DNA of 64,000 nucleotides, taken from the NCBI RefSeq assembly GCF_019795295.1, contig NZ_JAIMCG010000001.1, positions 310,001 through 374,000 of the forward strand, written 5' to 3'. Shown piece after piece: positions 47,777 to 57,241 of this stretch. The stretch's first letter is position 1. Each line of letters begins with the position of its first letter. The position numbers and the translations under genes were made by a program. The notes under the pieces were generated by a model, which saw only the letters and a program-made list of their open reading frames with translations, searched no databases and had not been told where the DNA came from. The DNA is from Cupriavidus sp. AU9028 (GTDB lineage Bacteria; Pseudomonadota; Gammaproteobacteria; Burkholderiales; Burkholderiaceae).

Positions 47777-49249
47777 TCAGGCCTGGCGCCTGTCCCGTTC
47801 CCCCCGCAGCTTCTCGTAATACGCCCGCTTGGCCTCGTACATGCGGGCATCGGCGATCTTCACCGTGTCGGTGAGCCGCTCGCCCGGCGCGCAGGTTGCC
47901 GCGCCGAGGGCGAAGTTCAGCGGCGCACCCGGATAGAACTGATTGTTCAGCTCGACCACCTGTTCGATCTGCGCGATCACCGTCGCCGTCGCGCGCTCGT
48001 CCCGGTCGGGCAGCAGCACCATGAATTCGTCGCCTCCCACCCGGGCGATACAGAAGCCGTCCCCGACCGCCTTTTTCAGCGCTTCGCCAGCGCGGCGCAA
48101 CAGCGAGTCGCCGTCGCCGTGCCCCAACTGGTCGTTGATCTGCTTCAGGCCGTTCAGGTCGACCGCGATGACGCTGACCGGCCACGGCCCCTTGCGTGAC
48201 AGCCGCGCCAGCTCGTCCTCGTAGTAGGCGCGGTTGTGCAGCTTGGTCAGCACATCGTGCTTGCCCAGGAATTCGACATAGGCTTCGGCCTTCTTGCGCG
48301 CCGTGATATCCGTCAACGACACCAGCACCTGGTCCCAATCGGCCTCATGGCCCGGGAAGACCGACCATTGCATGAAGACATCGACAGGGCGGCCATCCAG
48401 CGCGTAATTGACCACCTCGCGCTGCTGCCACAATTTCTCGTTCCACAGATCGACCAGCTGTTCGGCGAAGTGCGACCGCATGTCGTCGCGAAAGACCTCC
48501 GCCAGCCGCGTCAGCAGCACCTGCTTGGAGGGCGCGCTGAACATCAGCAGGGTCTGCTGATTGACGTCGATGACGCGGATTTCCTGCATGCAGCGGGAGA
48601 TAAAGTCGGGGTGCACGTTCAGGAAGGTGCGGAAGTCGGTAATACCGGCTTCCCGGACTTCGTCGAGGAGGACCTTGACCGAGCTGAAGTCCTCGACCCA
48701 CAGCGACACCGGCGAATGCTCGAAGAGGCCGACCGCATACTGGCGGCTCTGGCGCAACTCGCGCTCGGCGCGCTGGCGCTGGGTGATGTCTTCGATCGAT
48801 ACCAGCACCCGATCCCAGCTGTCCTCATGTCCGGGCAGCACGCGGGCGGCCACCAGGATATCGAGCCGGGCCCCGTCCAGCGAGTAGTTGACGCCCTGGC
48901 CGGAGAAGCCGCCCTGGCCCTCCCACAGCTGGACCAGTTCCTCGACGTGCTGCTCGAACATGTCGTCCCGGAACACCGTATCGAGATTGGCGACCAGATC
49001 GTCCAGATCCGCCGCGGCGAACAGCTGCAGGGTGCGGCGATTGACCTTGATCAGCCGGATCAGGGACGAGCAGTGCTCGACCTCGCCGGGGTTGGCCAGC
49101 AGATAGGCGCGCAGGTCCTGGACGCCGGACGCGCGCAGCGCCTCCAGATGGCGCCGCACGCCGCTGTAATCCTCCAGCCAGAGCGAAACCGGGGCGAGAT
49201 CGAACAGGTTCTGATCGTCGTCGACTGTCGAGGAAATGCTGTCGGCCAT
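47777..49249 (-). CDS. Diguanylate cyclase with two duplicated PAS-like domains
   Basis: A 490-residue soluble protein that should make cyclic di-GMP. Two homologous sensor repeats of about 145 residues lie at about 15-160 and 165-312. Both read APVSLWLEDYS/SPVSLWVEDFS, VFRDDM, VNYSLDG/VNYALDG, LPGHEDSWDRVLVSIEDIT/FPGHEADWDQVLVSLTDIT. The GGDEF domain (about 330-485) has the intact active site ARVGGDEFMVLLP near 400. No RxxD inhibitory site is visible upstream of it. ATG 49249 (MADSIS) follows ATGGAGAACGCCTTG; ATG 49264 is an alternative start. Confidence 0.92.
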   Translation of the reverse strand: MADSISSTVDDDQNLFDLAPVSLWLEDYSGVRRHLEALRASGVQDLRAYLLANPGEVEHCSSLIRLIKVNRRTLQLFAAADLDDLVANLDTVFRDDMFEQHVEELVQLWEGQGGFSGQGVNYSLDGARLDILVAARVLPGHEDSWDRVLVSIEDITQRQRAERELRQSRQYAVGLFEHSPVSLWVEDFSSVKVLLDEVREAGITDFRTFLNVHPDFISRCMQEIRVIDVNQQTLLMFSAPSKQVLLTRLAEVFRDDMRSHFAEQLVDLWNEKLWQQREVVNYALDGRPVDVFMQWSVFPGHEADWDQVLVSLTDITARKKAEAYVEFLGKHDVLTKLHNRAYYEDELARLSRKGPWPVSVIAVDLNGLKQINDQLGHGDGDSLLRRAGEALKKAVGDGFCIARVGGDEFMVLLPDRDERATATVIAQIEQVVELNNQFYPGAPLNFALGAATCAPGERLTDTVKIADARMYEAKRAYYEKLRGERDRRQA

Positions 49250-49577
49250 CAAGGCGTTCTCCATGAGTGAGCAGCGCGCGGTGGCCGGCACGGACAGGTG
49301 ACCGGGAGGCGGCGGCCCAATGGGCCGTTCGCGCGAAGGCCGTAGGATAGGGCAAGCGGGGCAGGATGGGGAGGGAGCTGCACCCCCGGCATGGGGGGTA
49401 CGGCGTAGCGGCCCATCCTCCTGGCAGACCGGGCCCGACAACACGTTCGCAATGAAGACTGAAAAGTATCCGCCGTAACGCAACAGTGCCGATTTCCGCT
49501 TTCTGTTTTGCTGGTTTGACCGGCCGGGTTCGCTTTCCGGACCGGCGTCCCGCAACCCGCTGAACGAGGAAATCCCG
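49250..49577. other. Divergent intergenic region before the DUF2917-like gene
   Basis: About 330 bp. It contains a locally A/T-richer stretch (about 49450-49505) that may hold promoters, but no consensus pair was found. No supported gene. Confidence 0.45.
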
Positions 49578-50072
49578 ATGCCAATCCACCAAGCGCCACC
49601 ACTGATTGCCCGACTGCGGTCCCACCACCGCGTGCGCGCCCGCGCTCACCTCCGTGTGTCGCCCCGGCCGCGCGGCGCGATCTCGGTCCGCCGCCCGGCG
49701 CGCTTGCCGGCAGACCGGCCATCCCGCGAGGCTCGCGTGAGCGGTGCCGGAACGGATAGCCAGCGTTACCGGCTGCGGGCCGGGGCGTCCCAGCAGATTC
49801 ACGCCACCGCCGGCAGCCTGCTTCACGTCACGCAGGGATGCCTGGAACTGGTCGGTCCGCCTTGCTGGATGGCCGAAACCGTGTACTGGCCGACACAGCG
49901 GGTAGGCGCGGACGGCCTGCTGGTATTGCCCGCCGACGGACGCTATATCCTGCGCGCCCATGTGCATCTCGATGTCACGCTGCATCGAAGGCGGCCACAT
50001 TTCCCTCTGGTCGCGTTTGCGCGCATACTGGTGCGCTGTTGGGGGTGGCTGATACGGCATCGCAGGCGGTAA
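49578..50072 (+). CDS. DUF2917-like hypothetical protein
   Basis: A 164-residue, strongly basic protein. The N-terminal third is Arg/Pro-rich. The middle (about 60-125) reads RYRLRAGASQQIHATAGSLLHVTQG ... LLVLPADGRYILRA, resembling the small cupin-like DUF2917 domain. The C-terminus is basic and aromatic. Function unknown. The ATG at 49578 follows GAACGAGGAAATCCCG. Similarity is from motif memory and is moderate. Confidence 0.6.
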   Translation: MPIHQAPPLIARLRSHHRVRARAHLRVSPRPRGAISVRRPARLPADRPSREARVSGAGTDSQRYRLRAGASQQIHATAGSLLHVTQGCLELVGPPCWMAETVYWPTQRVGADGLLVLPADGRYILRAHVHLDVTLHRRRPHFPLVAFARILVRCWGWLIRHRRR

Positions 50073-50182
50073 GCGCCGCCGTGCCCGTCTTCGTGCTCGT
50101 GTTCGCCCCCGTCTTCGCCACGCCTTGGACCCGGCAGCACTTGTGCGACAGCAAGGTCCATCATCGAACAGGAGTGCTCGTC

Positions 50183-51178
50183 ATGACCCTGGCTGCCTCG
50201 CCGACGCCCGCCGCATCGCTGGCGATCTCGTTTGCGGATGTCGAGCAGGCGCATGCACGCCTGCGAGGGGTCGCCCATACCACGCCGGTGCTGACCTCCG
50301 CCACGGCCGATGGCGAGACCGGCGCGCGCATCTTCTTCAAGTGCGAGAACCAGCAGCGCATGGGCGCCTTCAAGTTCCGCGGTGGCTACAATGCCATCGC
50401 GCGGCTGAGCGAGCGCCAGCGCGCCGCCGGCGTGGTGGCATTCTCCTCGGGCAATCATGCCCAGGCGATTGCGCTGGCGGCCCGGCTGTTCGGCACACGC
50501 GCCGTCATCGTCATGCCCTCGGACGCGCCGCAGACCAAAATTGCCGCCACCCGTGGCTACGGCGCCGAGGTCGTGCTCTACGACCGCTATCGCGAGGATC
50601 GGCAGGCGATCTCCGAAGGGCTGGCGCGCGACCAGGGCCTGACGCTGATTCCGCCATTCGATCATCCCGACGTGATGGCCGGGCAGGGCACCGCCGCCAA
50701 GGAGCTGTTCGAGCAGGTGGGCCCGCTCGACGTGCTGTTCGTCCCGCTGGGCGGCGGCGGACTGTTGTCGGGCACCGCCGTGACCGCGCGGGCCATGCAC
50801 CCCGGCTGCCGGATCGTCGGCGTCGAACCGGAAGCGGGCAATGACGGCCAGCAGAGCGTTCGCGCAGGTCACATCGTGCAGATCCCCACGCCGCAGACCA
50901 TCGCCGACGGCGCGCAGACCCAGCATCTGGGGCGATTGACCTTTCCGGTGCTGCAGCATCTGGTGCACGACATCGTCACGGTCACCGACGCTCAGTTGGT
51001 GGACGCGATGCGTTTTTTCGCCAGCCGCATGAAGATGGTGGTCGAGCCGACCGGGTGCCTGGGCGCCGCGGCCGCCTTCGCCGCCGGCGAGTCACTGCGT
51101 GGCAAGCGCGTCGGCGTGATCCTGTCAGGCGGCAATGTCGATCTGGACCGCTTCGCCAGGCTGCTTGCCGGCGACTGA
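50183..51178 (+). CDS. PLP-dependent threonine/serine dehydratase-like enzyme
   Basis: A 331-residue fold-type II PLP enzyme. PLP lysine K64 is in QRMGAFKFRGGYNA, the phosphate/substrate loop is SSGNHAQAIAL (about 87-97), and the glycine loop VPLGGGGLLSG lies near 190. SGGNVDLDRF near the end is typical. It lacks an ACT domain, so it resembles catabolic threonine dehydratases, serine racemases or threo-3-hydroxyaspartate ammonia-lyases; which one is not decidable here. The ATG at 50183 follows AACAGGAGTGCTCGTC. Confidence 0.9.
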   Translation: MTLAASPTPAASLAISFADVEQAHARLRGVAHTTPVLTSATADGETGARIFFKCENQQRMGAFKFRGGYNAIARLSERQRAAGVVAFSSGNHAQAIALAARLFGTRAVIVMPSDAPQTKIAATRGYGAEVVLYDRYREDRQAISEGLARDQGLTLIPPFDHPDVMAGQGTAAKELFEQVGPLDVLFVPLGGGGLLSGTAVTARAMHPGCRIVGVEPEAGNDGQQSVRAGHIVQIPTPQTIADGAQTQHLGRLTFPVLQHLVHDIVTVTDAQLVDAMRFFASRMKMVVEPTGCLGAAAAFAAGESLRGKRVGVILSGGNVDLDRFARLLAGD

Positions 51179-51280
51179 GCTGCCCCCCCTGCAGCGCCGC
51201 CGGCTGGCTGGCGGGAAAGGCTTTAGAATTGCGGTCCGGCCGGCGGATGACCCGCCCGGCCGCTGTAACTCTGACTGCTC

Positions 51281-52912
51281 ATGCTGCGCCTTAGTGAACT
51301 GAAGCTTCCCCTCGACCATACCGACAGCGACCTGGAGGCCGCCGTGCGCGGCCGCCTTGCCGAGGCCGGCGTCAAGGCCGCCGAACTGGTGGGCTTCAAG
51401 GTGTTCCGGCGCGCGCATGACGCCCGCCGGCGCTCCGACATCAAGCTGACCTATATCGTCGATATCGAGGTGCGCGACGAGGAGGGGGCGCGCAAGCGCG
51501 TGGCCGGCAAGCCGAACTGGAGCATCACGCCGGACATGGCCTACCGCTTCGTCGCACGGGCTCCGGCTGGCGGGAACGCTCCACGGCCGGTGGTGATCGG
51601 CATGGGACCGTGTGGCCTGCTGGCCGGGCTGATCCTGGCGCAGATGGGCTTTCGTCCCATCATTGTCGAGCGGGGCAAGGCGGTGCGCGAACGGACCGTC
51701 GACACCTTCGGGCTGTGGCGCAAGAGCGTGCTGAATCCCGAGTCGAACGTGCAGTTCGGCGAGGGCGGGGCGGGCACCTTTTCGGACGGCAAGCTGTACA
51801 GCCAGATCAAGGATCCGAAGCACTACGGCCGCAAGGTACTGGAAGAGTTCGTCAAGGCCGGCGCCCCCGAGGACATCCTGTTCAAGGCGCGTCCGCATAT
51901 CGGCACCTTCCGGCTGGTCAGCATGGTCGAGAAGATCCGCGCCGAGATTTTCGCGCTGGGCGGAGAGGTCCGGTTCGACACGCGGGTGGACGACATCGAC
52001 ATCGACCAGGGCCGCGTGCGCGGGTTGAAGCTGTCCACCGGCGACTACCTGCCGTGCGAGCAGGTGATCCTGGCGGTCGGCCATAGCGCGCGCGACACCT
52101 TCGAGATGCTGCACCGCCGCGGCGTCTTCATGGAGGCCAAGCCGTTCTCGCTGGGCTTTCGCATCGAACATCCGCAGGGTCTGATCAACCGCAGCCGCTT
52201 CGGCAAGTTCGCCGGCAACAAGCTGCTGGGCGCCGCCGATTACAAGATCGTGCATCACTGCAGCAACGGCCGTTCGGTCTACAGCTTCTGCATGTGTCCG
52301 GGCGGTACGGTGGTGGCGGCCGCCTCTGAACCGGGGCGCGTGGTCACCAATGGCATGAGCCAGTACAAGCGGGCCGAGCGCAACGCCAATGCCGGCATCG
52401 TCGTGGGCATCACGCCGGCCGACTATCCGGGCGGCCCGCTGGCCGGCATCGCCTTCCAGCGGCACTGGGAGGAGCGCGCCTTCGAACTGGGCGGGCGCGA
52501 TTACCGGGCGCCTGCGCAACTGGTGGGCGACTTCCTGGCGCGCCGACCCTCGACCGGGCTGGGTTCGGTCGAGCCGTCCTACAAGCCGGGGGTCACGCCG
52601 ACCGATCTGAGCACGGCGCTGCCGGACTATGTCATCGAGGCGATCCGCGAAGCGCTGCCGATGTTCGAGCGGCAGATTTCCGGCTTTGCCATGGATGATG
52701 CCGTGCTGACGGGGGTGGAAACGCGCACCTCGTCGCCGTTGCGCATCGAGCGTGGCGCCGACTATCAGAGCGTCAACGTCGCGGGCCTGTATCCGGCGGG
52801 AGAGGGCGCGGGCTATGCCGGCGGCATCTATTCGGCCGCGATCGACGGGATCGAAGTGGCCGAAGCGGTGGCGCTGGACATCGTCAACCGGCTCGGCAAG
52901 GCCGCCGCCTGA
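51281..52912 (+). CDS. FAD-dependent oxidoreductase of the COG2509 family
   Basis: A 543-residue protein. The N-terminal 80 residues form a small alpha/beta domain (MLRLSELKLPLDHTDSDLEAAVRGRL...). The FAD Rossmann motif VVIGMGPCGLLAGLILAQMG (about 106-125) follows. The segment NVQFGEGGAGTFSDGKL (about 157-173) is typical of COG2509 dehydrogenases. The C-terminal GAGYAGGIYSAAIDG binds FAD. Cellular function unknown. The DUF1415 gene starts 4 bp after its stop, so the two are coupled. Confidence 0.9.
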   Translation: MLRLSELKLPLDHTDSDLEAAVRGRLAEAGVKAAELVGFKVFRRAHDARRRSDIKLTYIVDIEVRDEEGARKRVAGKPNWSITPDMAYRFVARAPAGGNAPRPVVIGMGPCGLLAGLILAQMGFRPIIVERGKAVRERTVDTFGLWRKSVLNPESNVQFGEGGAGTFSDGKLYSQIKDPKHYGRKVLEEFVKAGAPEDILFKARPHIGTFRLVSMVEKIRAEIFALGGEVRFDTRVDDIDIDQGRVRGLKLSTGDYLPCEQVILAVGHSARDTFEMLHRRGVFMEAKPFSLGFRIEHPQGLINRSRFGKFAGNKLLGAADYKIVHHCSNGRSVYSFCMCPGGTVVAAASEPGRVVTNGMSQYKRAERNANAGIVVGITPADYPGGPLAGIAFQRHWEERAFELGGRDYRAPAQLVGDFLARRPSTGLGSVEPSYKPGVTPTDLSTALPDYVIEAIREALPMFERQISGFAMDDAVLTGVETRTSSPLRIERGADYQSVNVAGLYPAGEGAGYAGGIYSAAIDGIEVAEAVALDIVNRLGKAAA

Positions 52913-52916
52913 GGTC

Positions 52917-53498
52917 ATGCCGTTGCAGGACACCACCGTGCCGGCTGCGGACCGCGATGCGATCGTCGCGGCGACGCGCCATTGGCTGGCCCGCGCGGTA
53001 ATCGGATTGAACCTCTGCCCGTTCGCCAAGGCCGTGCACGTCAAGGAGCAGGTGCGCTATGCCGTCAGCGACGCGCACGACGTCGAGGCCCTTCTGCGCG
53101 ACGTCGAGGACGAACTGACGGCGCTGGCGGCCGCCGATCCGGCCGCGATCGATACCACCCTGCTGATCGTGCCCCGCATGCTGGGCGATTTCGACGAGTA
53201 CAACGACTTCCTGTATCTGGCCGAGCAGGTATTGCGCGGCTTGCGGCTGGAAGGCGTGCTGCAGATCGCCAGCTTCCATCCGCACTATCGCTTCGAGGGC
53301 AGCGGGGCGGACGATATCGAGAATTACTCCAACCGCTCCCCTTATCCGATCCTGCATCTGCTGCGGGAAGACAGCATCGCGCGCGCCGTCGAGGCCTTCC
53401 CCGACGCCGAGGACATCTACGGGCGCAACGAGCGGACCCTGCGCGAGCTTGGCCACCAGGGCTGGCGCCGCTGGATGGAGGGCGACGGCGAGGCGTGA
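52917..53498 (+). CDS. DUF1415 family protein
   Basis: A 193-residue protein with DUF1415 signatures: GLNLCPFAKAVHVKEQVRYAV (about 29-49), DFDEYNDFLYLAEQVL and IASFHPHYRFEGSGADDIENYSNRSPYP. The conserved Cys-Pro-Phe and His-Pro-His suggest metal or redox chemistry, but no function is established. The ATG at 52917 is 4 bp after the previous stop, within TGAGGTCATG. Confidence 0.9.
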   Translation: MPLQDTTVPAADRDAIVAATRHWLARAVIGLNLCPFAKAVHVKEQVRYAVSDAHDVEALLRDVEDELTALAAADPAAIDTTLLIVPRMLGDFDEYNDFLYLAEQVLRGLRLEGVLQIASFHPHYRFEGSGADDIENYSNRSPYPILHLLREDSIARAVEAFPDAEDIYGRNERTLRELGHQGWRRWMEGDGEA

Positions 53499-53531
53499 AG
53501 CCGCCGTCAGCACTATTTCAACGGGCGGCGC

Positions 53532-54362
53532 TCATGCGGGCGTGAAGAAGCGCTCGCGCATCTCCTCCAGCCCCAGGGAATCGAGCACCTCGGCCAGCCG
53601 TTCGGCGGGCCGCCGCCGCGGCAGATCCTTGTACTGCGCGATGATCAGCTCGTTCTTCATCGAGTGTTCCCAGCCCACCAGTTCGGTCACCGTGACCTGA
53701 TACCCGTGTGCCTCCAGCTGCAGGCAGCGCAGCACATTGGTGACCTGGCTGCCGAACTCGCGGGTATGCAGCGGATGGCGCCAGATCTCGGTCAGCGGAT
53801 TGGCAAGCGCGCGCGATTTGTTCTTGCGCAAGACGGCGGCGACCTCTGCCTGGCAACATGGCACCACGACGATGAAGCGCGCCCGCCGGCTCAGCGCAAA
53901 GCGGATCGCATCGTCCGTCGCGGTATTGCATGCATGCAGCGCGGTCACCATGTCGACGGTCTTCGGCAGCCGGTCCGACTCGATCGACTCCGCCACCGAC
54001 AGGTTCAGGAAGGACATGCCGCGGGCAAAGCCAAGCCGCTCGGCCAGCGCCTCGGAGCTACGCACCAGCTCCTCGCGCGTTTCGATGCCGTAGATGTGGG
54101 ACTGGTCCTGCAACGCCTTGAAGAACAGGTCGTAGAGGATGAAGCCGAGATACGACTTGCCGGCGCCATGGTCGACCACGGTCACGTCGGCATGGTCCTG
54201 CTTCAGCTCCTTCAGCAAGGGCTCGATGAACTGATACAGGTGGTAGACCTGCTTGAGCTTGCGCCGGCTGTCCTGGTTCATCTTGCCGTCGCGCGTCAGG
54301 ATATGCAGTTCCTTCAGCAGCTCGATGGACTGGCCCGGGCGGATTTCGTGGGTGGCGGACAT
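53532..54362 (-). CDS. SAM-dependent methyltransferase-like protein
   Basis: A 276-residue class-I methyltransferase fold. Motif I is VTVVDHGAGKSYLGFILYD (about 62-80), and the acidic motif II is HIYGIETREELV. Later, VDMVTALHACNTATDDAI resembles Methyltransf_32 proteins (RRNAD1/METTL25-like), and a VVVPCCQAEVAAVL segment follows. Substrate unknown; RNA or protein is possible. ATG 54362 (MSATHEIRPGQSIELL) is chosen; longer in-frame starts add an Arg-rich segment lacking a binding site. Confidence 0.82.
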   Translation of the reverse strand: MSATHEIRPGQSIELLKELHILTRDGKMNQDSRRKLKQVYHLYQFIEPLLKELKQDHADVTVVDHGAGKSYLGFILYDLFFKALQDQSHIYGIETREELVRSSEALAERLGFARGMSFLNLSVAESIESDRLPKTVDMVTALHACNTATDDAIRFALSRRARFIVVVPCCQAEVAAVLRKNKSRALANPLTEIWRHPLHTREFGSQVTNVLRCLQLEAHGYQVTVTELVGWEHSMKNELIIAQYKDLPRRRPAERLAEVLDSLGLEEMRERFFTPA

Positions 54363-54742
54363 GTGAGGCGATGGTGTGTGGCGGGACCGGCGCGACTTGC
54401 GAAGTGCAAAGGGCCGGCACGCGGCGAAGGGCGACATTTTATCGGAACGAGCGTCCCGCCGCCGGTTCCGCGGTTCCCTCCGATGAGGCGTGCGATCTCT
54501 CATGCCGGATCCGGGACAACCCCCGTTTGTGTGGCGCCCAACAGACAAATCGGGTCGTTGTCTGCCACTCTATGTGCCTATAACACCACAAAATCGGGCG
54601 CCTTGTGCTAATTTCGCCCGTTGGCCGGCCGTGCCGTAAAAAAGTCCTTAAGTTCGGCCGGAATCTGCCGTAGGTGACGGAAAGGCGGCATGCCGGCCGG
54701 CGGCGCCATACAGGAAGCGAACAATCACGGCCAGGGGGAGCG
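54363..54742. other. Divergent region between the methyltransferase and FapA-like genes
   Basis: About 380 bp without a gene. The notable content is a sigma-28-like promoter at 54648-54674. Confidence 0.5.
54648..54674 (+). promoter_or_regulatory. Sigma-28 (FliA)-like promoter candidate for the FapA-like gene
   Basis: TTAAGTTC, exactly 11 bp, then GCCGTAGG. Compared with TAAAGTTT-N11-GCCGATAA it matches 6 of 8 and 4 of 8 positions. It ends 69 bp before the ATG. The flagellar-like product makes this plausible; the second half is weak. Confidence 0.4.
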
Positions 54743-56359
54743 ATGGAAAACCAGGCAGCTGCGCGGTTGAGGATCACGCTGGAACAGCCGGACAACGTCT
54801 TGCGGGCACACTATGCGCCCGACGACGACGTGCCGCCGCCCGATCGATCGGCGCTGACGTCCCTGCTGGAGGAAATGGGCTGGGACAAGGCGCGGCTGGA
54901 CGAGAAGGGGATCGGCGCCTTTCTGCTGGCCTGTCACCGGGCCGAAGGGCCGGTCGATACCGTCATCGGCGAGGCGGTGGACGGCTTCTTCGAGCTGGAG
55001 GTCGACCGCGATGACCTTGCCGTTCGGCTGACGCTGCATCCGCCCCAGGCAGGGCGGCCGGTCACGCCGCTCGATGTCCGCACCGCGCTCGCCTCGCGCG
55101 GCATCAAGCTGCCGGTCGATGAATCGGCGCTGGAGCGCGCCTTCCGCATCGGGCGCTGCCACGATCTGCCCATCGTGATCGGCACGCCGCCACTTGCCGG
55201 CATCCCGGCGAAATTCATCAACCTGCTCGACAAGCGGCGCGACGAAGCCGACGAGCACGCGCGGATTGATCTGCGCGACCTGGGCAACCTGCTGCTGGTG
55301 CAGCCCGGCACGCCGCTGATGCGCCGGATCCCGGCGGTATCGGGCACTGCCGGGCAGGATGTGTACGGGCGGGTGCTGCCCGCGCCCGAGGCGGCCGACA
55401 CGCCGTTCGCCGACAAGCTGACCGGCGTTGCCACCGACCCGCAGGACCCGAATCTGCTGATCGCCGCCGTTGCCGGGCTGCCGTCGGTACGGATGCGCGG
55501 GGTCAGCGTCAACCAGGTGGTGAACGTCGACGCCGTCGACATGCACTCGGGCAATATCGTCTTCGATGGCACGCTGCGCGTCAGCGGGGACATCCGCACC
55601 GGCATGACGGTCAAGGTGGCGGGCGACGTGATCGTCAGCGGCACCATCGAGGCCGCGCATGTCGAGTGCGGCGGCAACGTGATGGTCAGCGGCGGCATCA
55701 TCGGCAAGGCCGACGGGCCGCACGATCCCAATGTCGTCGCGCGGGTGCAGTGCAAGGGCTCGGTGCAGGCGCGATTCATCGAAAGCGCGGCCGTCGAAGC
55801 CGGCGGCTCCGTGGTCGTGGAAAGCGGCATTCGCCTGAGCGACGTTGCGGCTGGCGAGGTGATCCAGGCCGGCGACCCGGCCACGGGCGCCGGCAGCATC
55901 GTCGGCGGCCGGCTGCGCGCATGGGAAGCGGTGCGCACGGGCGCGCTGGGCGCGCCCGCCGGCACCCCCACCGTCGTGCATGTCGGGCTGAACCCCTATT
56001 CGGACGCCGAGAAGGCGGAACTCGAAGCCGAGCGCCAGCGCAAGCAGGACGAGCAGGCCAAGGTGCAGCAGGTGATCGCCTTCATCACCAAGAATCCGGA
56101 GCGCGCCAATGCCGAGCTGCGCGAGAAGGTCCGCGCGACGGTGTTCAAGAACTCGCAGGATCTGCTGGACATCGACAAGCGGCTCGCCAAGCTGGTCGAG
56201 GAACTGCAGCCGCGTCCGGATGCGGCGGTCGTGGCCGGCAAGCGGCTCTACGGCGGAGTCAGCATCACCATCGGGCAGAAGACCATGAAGGTGATGGAGG
56301 ACATGCCGGGCGCGGAACTGCGCCTCGTGGGCGACGGCATCGGCGTGGTGCAAGGCTAG
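54743..56359 (+). CDS. FapA family (DUF342) protein, flagellar assembly protein A-like
   Basis: A 538-residue protein. The N-terminal region (about 1-165) is FapA_N-like. A beta-helical DUF342 core follows (about 165-420), with VDMHSGNIVFDGTLRVSGDIRTGMTVKV and GDVIVSGTIEAAHVECGGNVMVSGGIIGK. A coiled coil (about 430-500; DAEKAELEAERQRKQDEQAK) comes next, and a short C-terminal piece. FapA proteins are bactofilin-like polymer formers linked to polar flagellum placement in some species. ATG 54743 follows CCAGGGGGAGCG. The cheV gene in this window also points to motility. No flagellar structural gene lies nearby. Confidence 0.88.
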   Translation: MENQAAARLRITLEQPDNVLRAHYAPDDDVPPPDRSALTSLLEEMGWDKARLDEKGIGAFLLACHRAEGPVDTVIGEAVDGFFELEVDRDDLAVRLTLHPPQAGRPVTPLDVRTALASRGIKLPVDESALERAFRIGRCHDLPIVIGTPPLAGIPAKFINLLDKRRDEADEHARIDLRDLGNLLLVQPGTPLMRRIPAVSGTAGQDVYGRVLPAPEAADTPFADKLTGVATDPQDPNLLIAAVAGLPSVRMRGVSVNQVVNVDAVDMHSGNIVFDGTLRVSGDIRTGMTVKVAGDVIVSGTIEAAHVECGGNVMVSGGIIGKADGPHDPNVVARVQCKGSVQARFIESAAVEAGGSVVVESGIRLSDVAAGEVIQAGDPATGAGSIVGGRLRAWEAVRTGALGAPAGTPTVVHVGLNPYSDAEKAELEAERQRKQDEQAKVQQVIAFITKNPERANAELREKVRATVFKNSQDLLDIDKRLAKLVEELQPRPDAAVVAGKRLYGGVSITIGQKTMKVMEDMPGAELRLVGDGIGVVQG

Positions 56360-56374
56360 CCCCCGCGTGCGGGT

Positions 56375-56713
56375 TCAGCGCCGTTCCATCCGGGATGGCG
56401 CTGGGCAACGCTGCACGCCCGCCAGCGCGGCGATCAGCAGCCGCGCCTCTTCCTGCGTCACCGGATAGTCCGGTTCGACGTCGTCGATCGACCCCAGGTC
56501 GAAATAGTCGTGCAGGCGCTGCCCCTCGATGGTCAGGCCCCAGCCATCCATCAGGCGCAGGTGCGCCACCTGCAAGGTGACCCAGCCATCAGGCCCGCCT
56601 TCGGCCTGCCGCAGGGCCTGCTCGACGATGGCCCGCAGGCGCCGCGCCTCCTCGCATGGTTCGGGCTGGCTGACACGACCGCCGGTCAAGACGTGGACGG
56701 GGCACAGTTGCAT
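56375..56713 (-). CDS. Small hypothetical protein
   Basis: A 112-residue soluble protein (MQLCPVHVLTGGRVSQPEPC...), acidic in the middle (DYFDLGSIDDVEPDYPVTQEEA). No domain recognised. The ATG at 56713 follows CAAGGAGACCGAG, a strong ribosome-binding site. It converges on the FapA-like gene with a 15-bp gap. Function unknown. Confidence 0.75.
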   Translation of the reverse strand: MQLCPVHVLTGGRVSQPEPCEEARRLRAIVEQALRQAEGGPDGWVTLQVAHLRLMDGWGLTIEGQRLHDYFDLGSIDDVEPDYPVTQEEARLLIAALAGVQRCPAPSRMERR

Positions 56714-57241
56714 CTCGGTCTCCTTGATCCGTTACGCGTCCACCAAGGGTACGCAGGGCTACGACCTGCCGATATGCGCAAAATCCGAAACGCGGCAGCA
56801 TCGCCGCGCCAATTTGCGGCGCACGAAGCACCCGAATTGACCGGGATCAAATTTCGATTGCGGCAGGCCTACAGCCTCCCCGGTTGCGGCCGTTAGCCGA
56901 GCCACACCGTCGAACGATCACCCGGGCGGCACGCTACCCGTGCCGCCAGCAAACCGGCAACGCGCTACCCGCTCAATGTCCAGCTTGCAGTCTGTACGAC
57001 GTGCAATCTGCGACCACGGAGCGAGCCACTACCGACCTCATTTCCCATTCGACCCTCTGGCGCGCCGCGCCGCGCTGTTGTGGCACCCCGGCGCCTGTGC
57101 GCCCGTGCCCCGCACGGTCCCCGTCGAACGCAAGCTGTCCGATTGATTTGCCGCCTCGAGCGAGGCAAGCGGCCGCAGTCCGGTCGCGCCCGCTCGGGAA
57201 GACGCGCGCCCCGCGAGCGTCCTATTTCGAAACGATCCAAC
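56714..57241. other. Intergenic region upstream of the autotransporter gene
   Basis: About 530 bp without a supported gene. The in-frame extension of the autotransporter back to 57080 is Arg-rich and implausible. No clear promoter or operator was seen. Confidence 0.5.
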
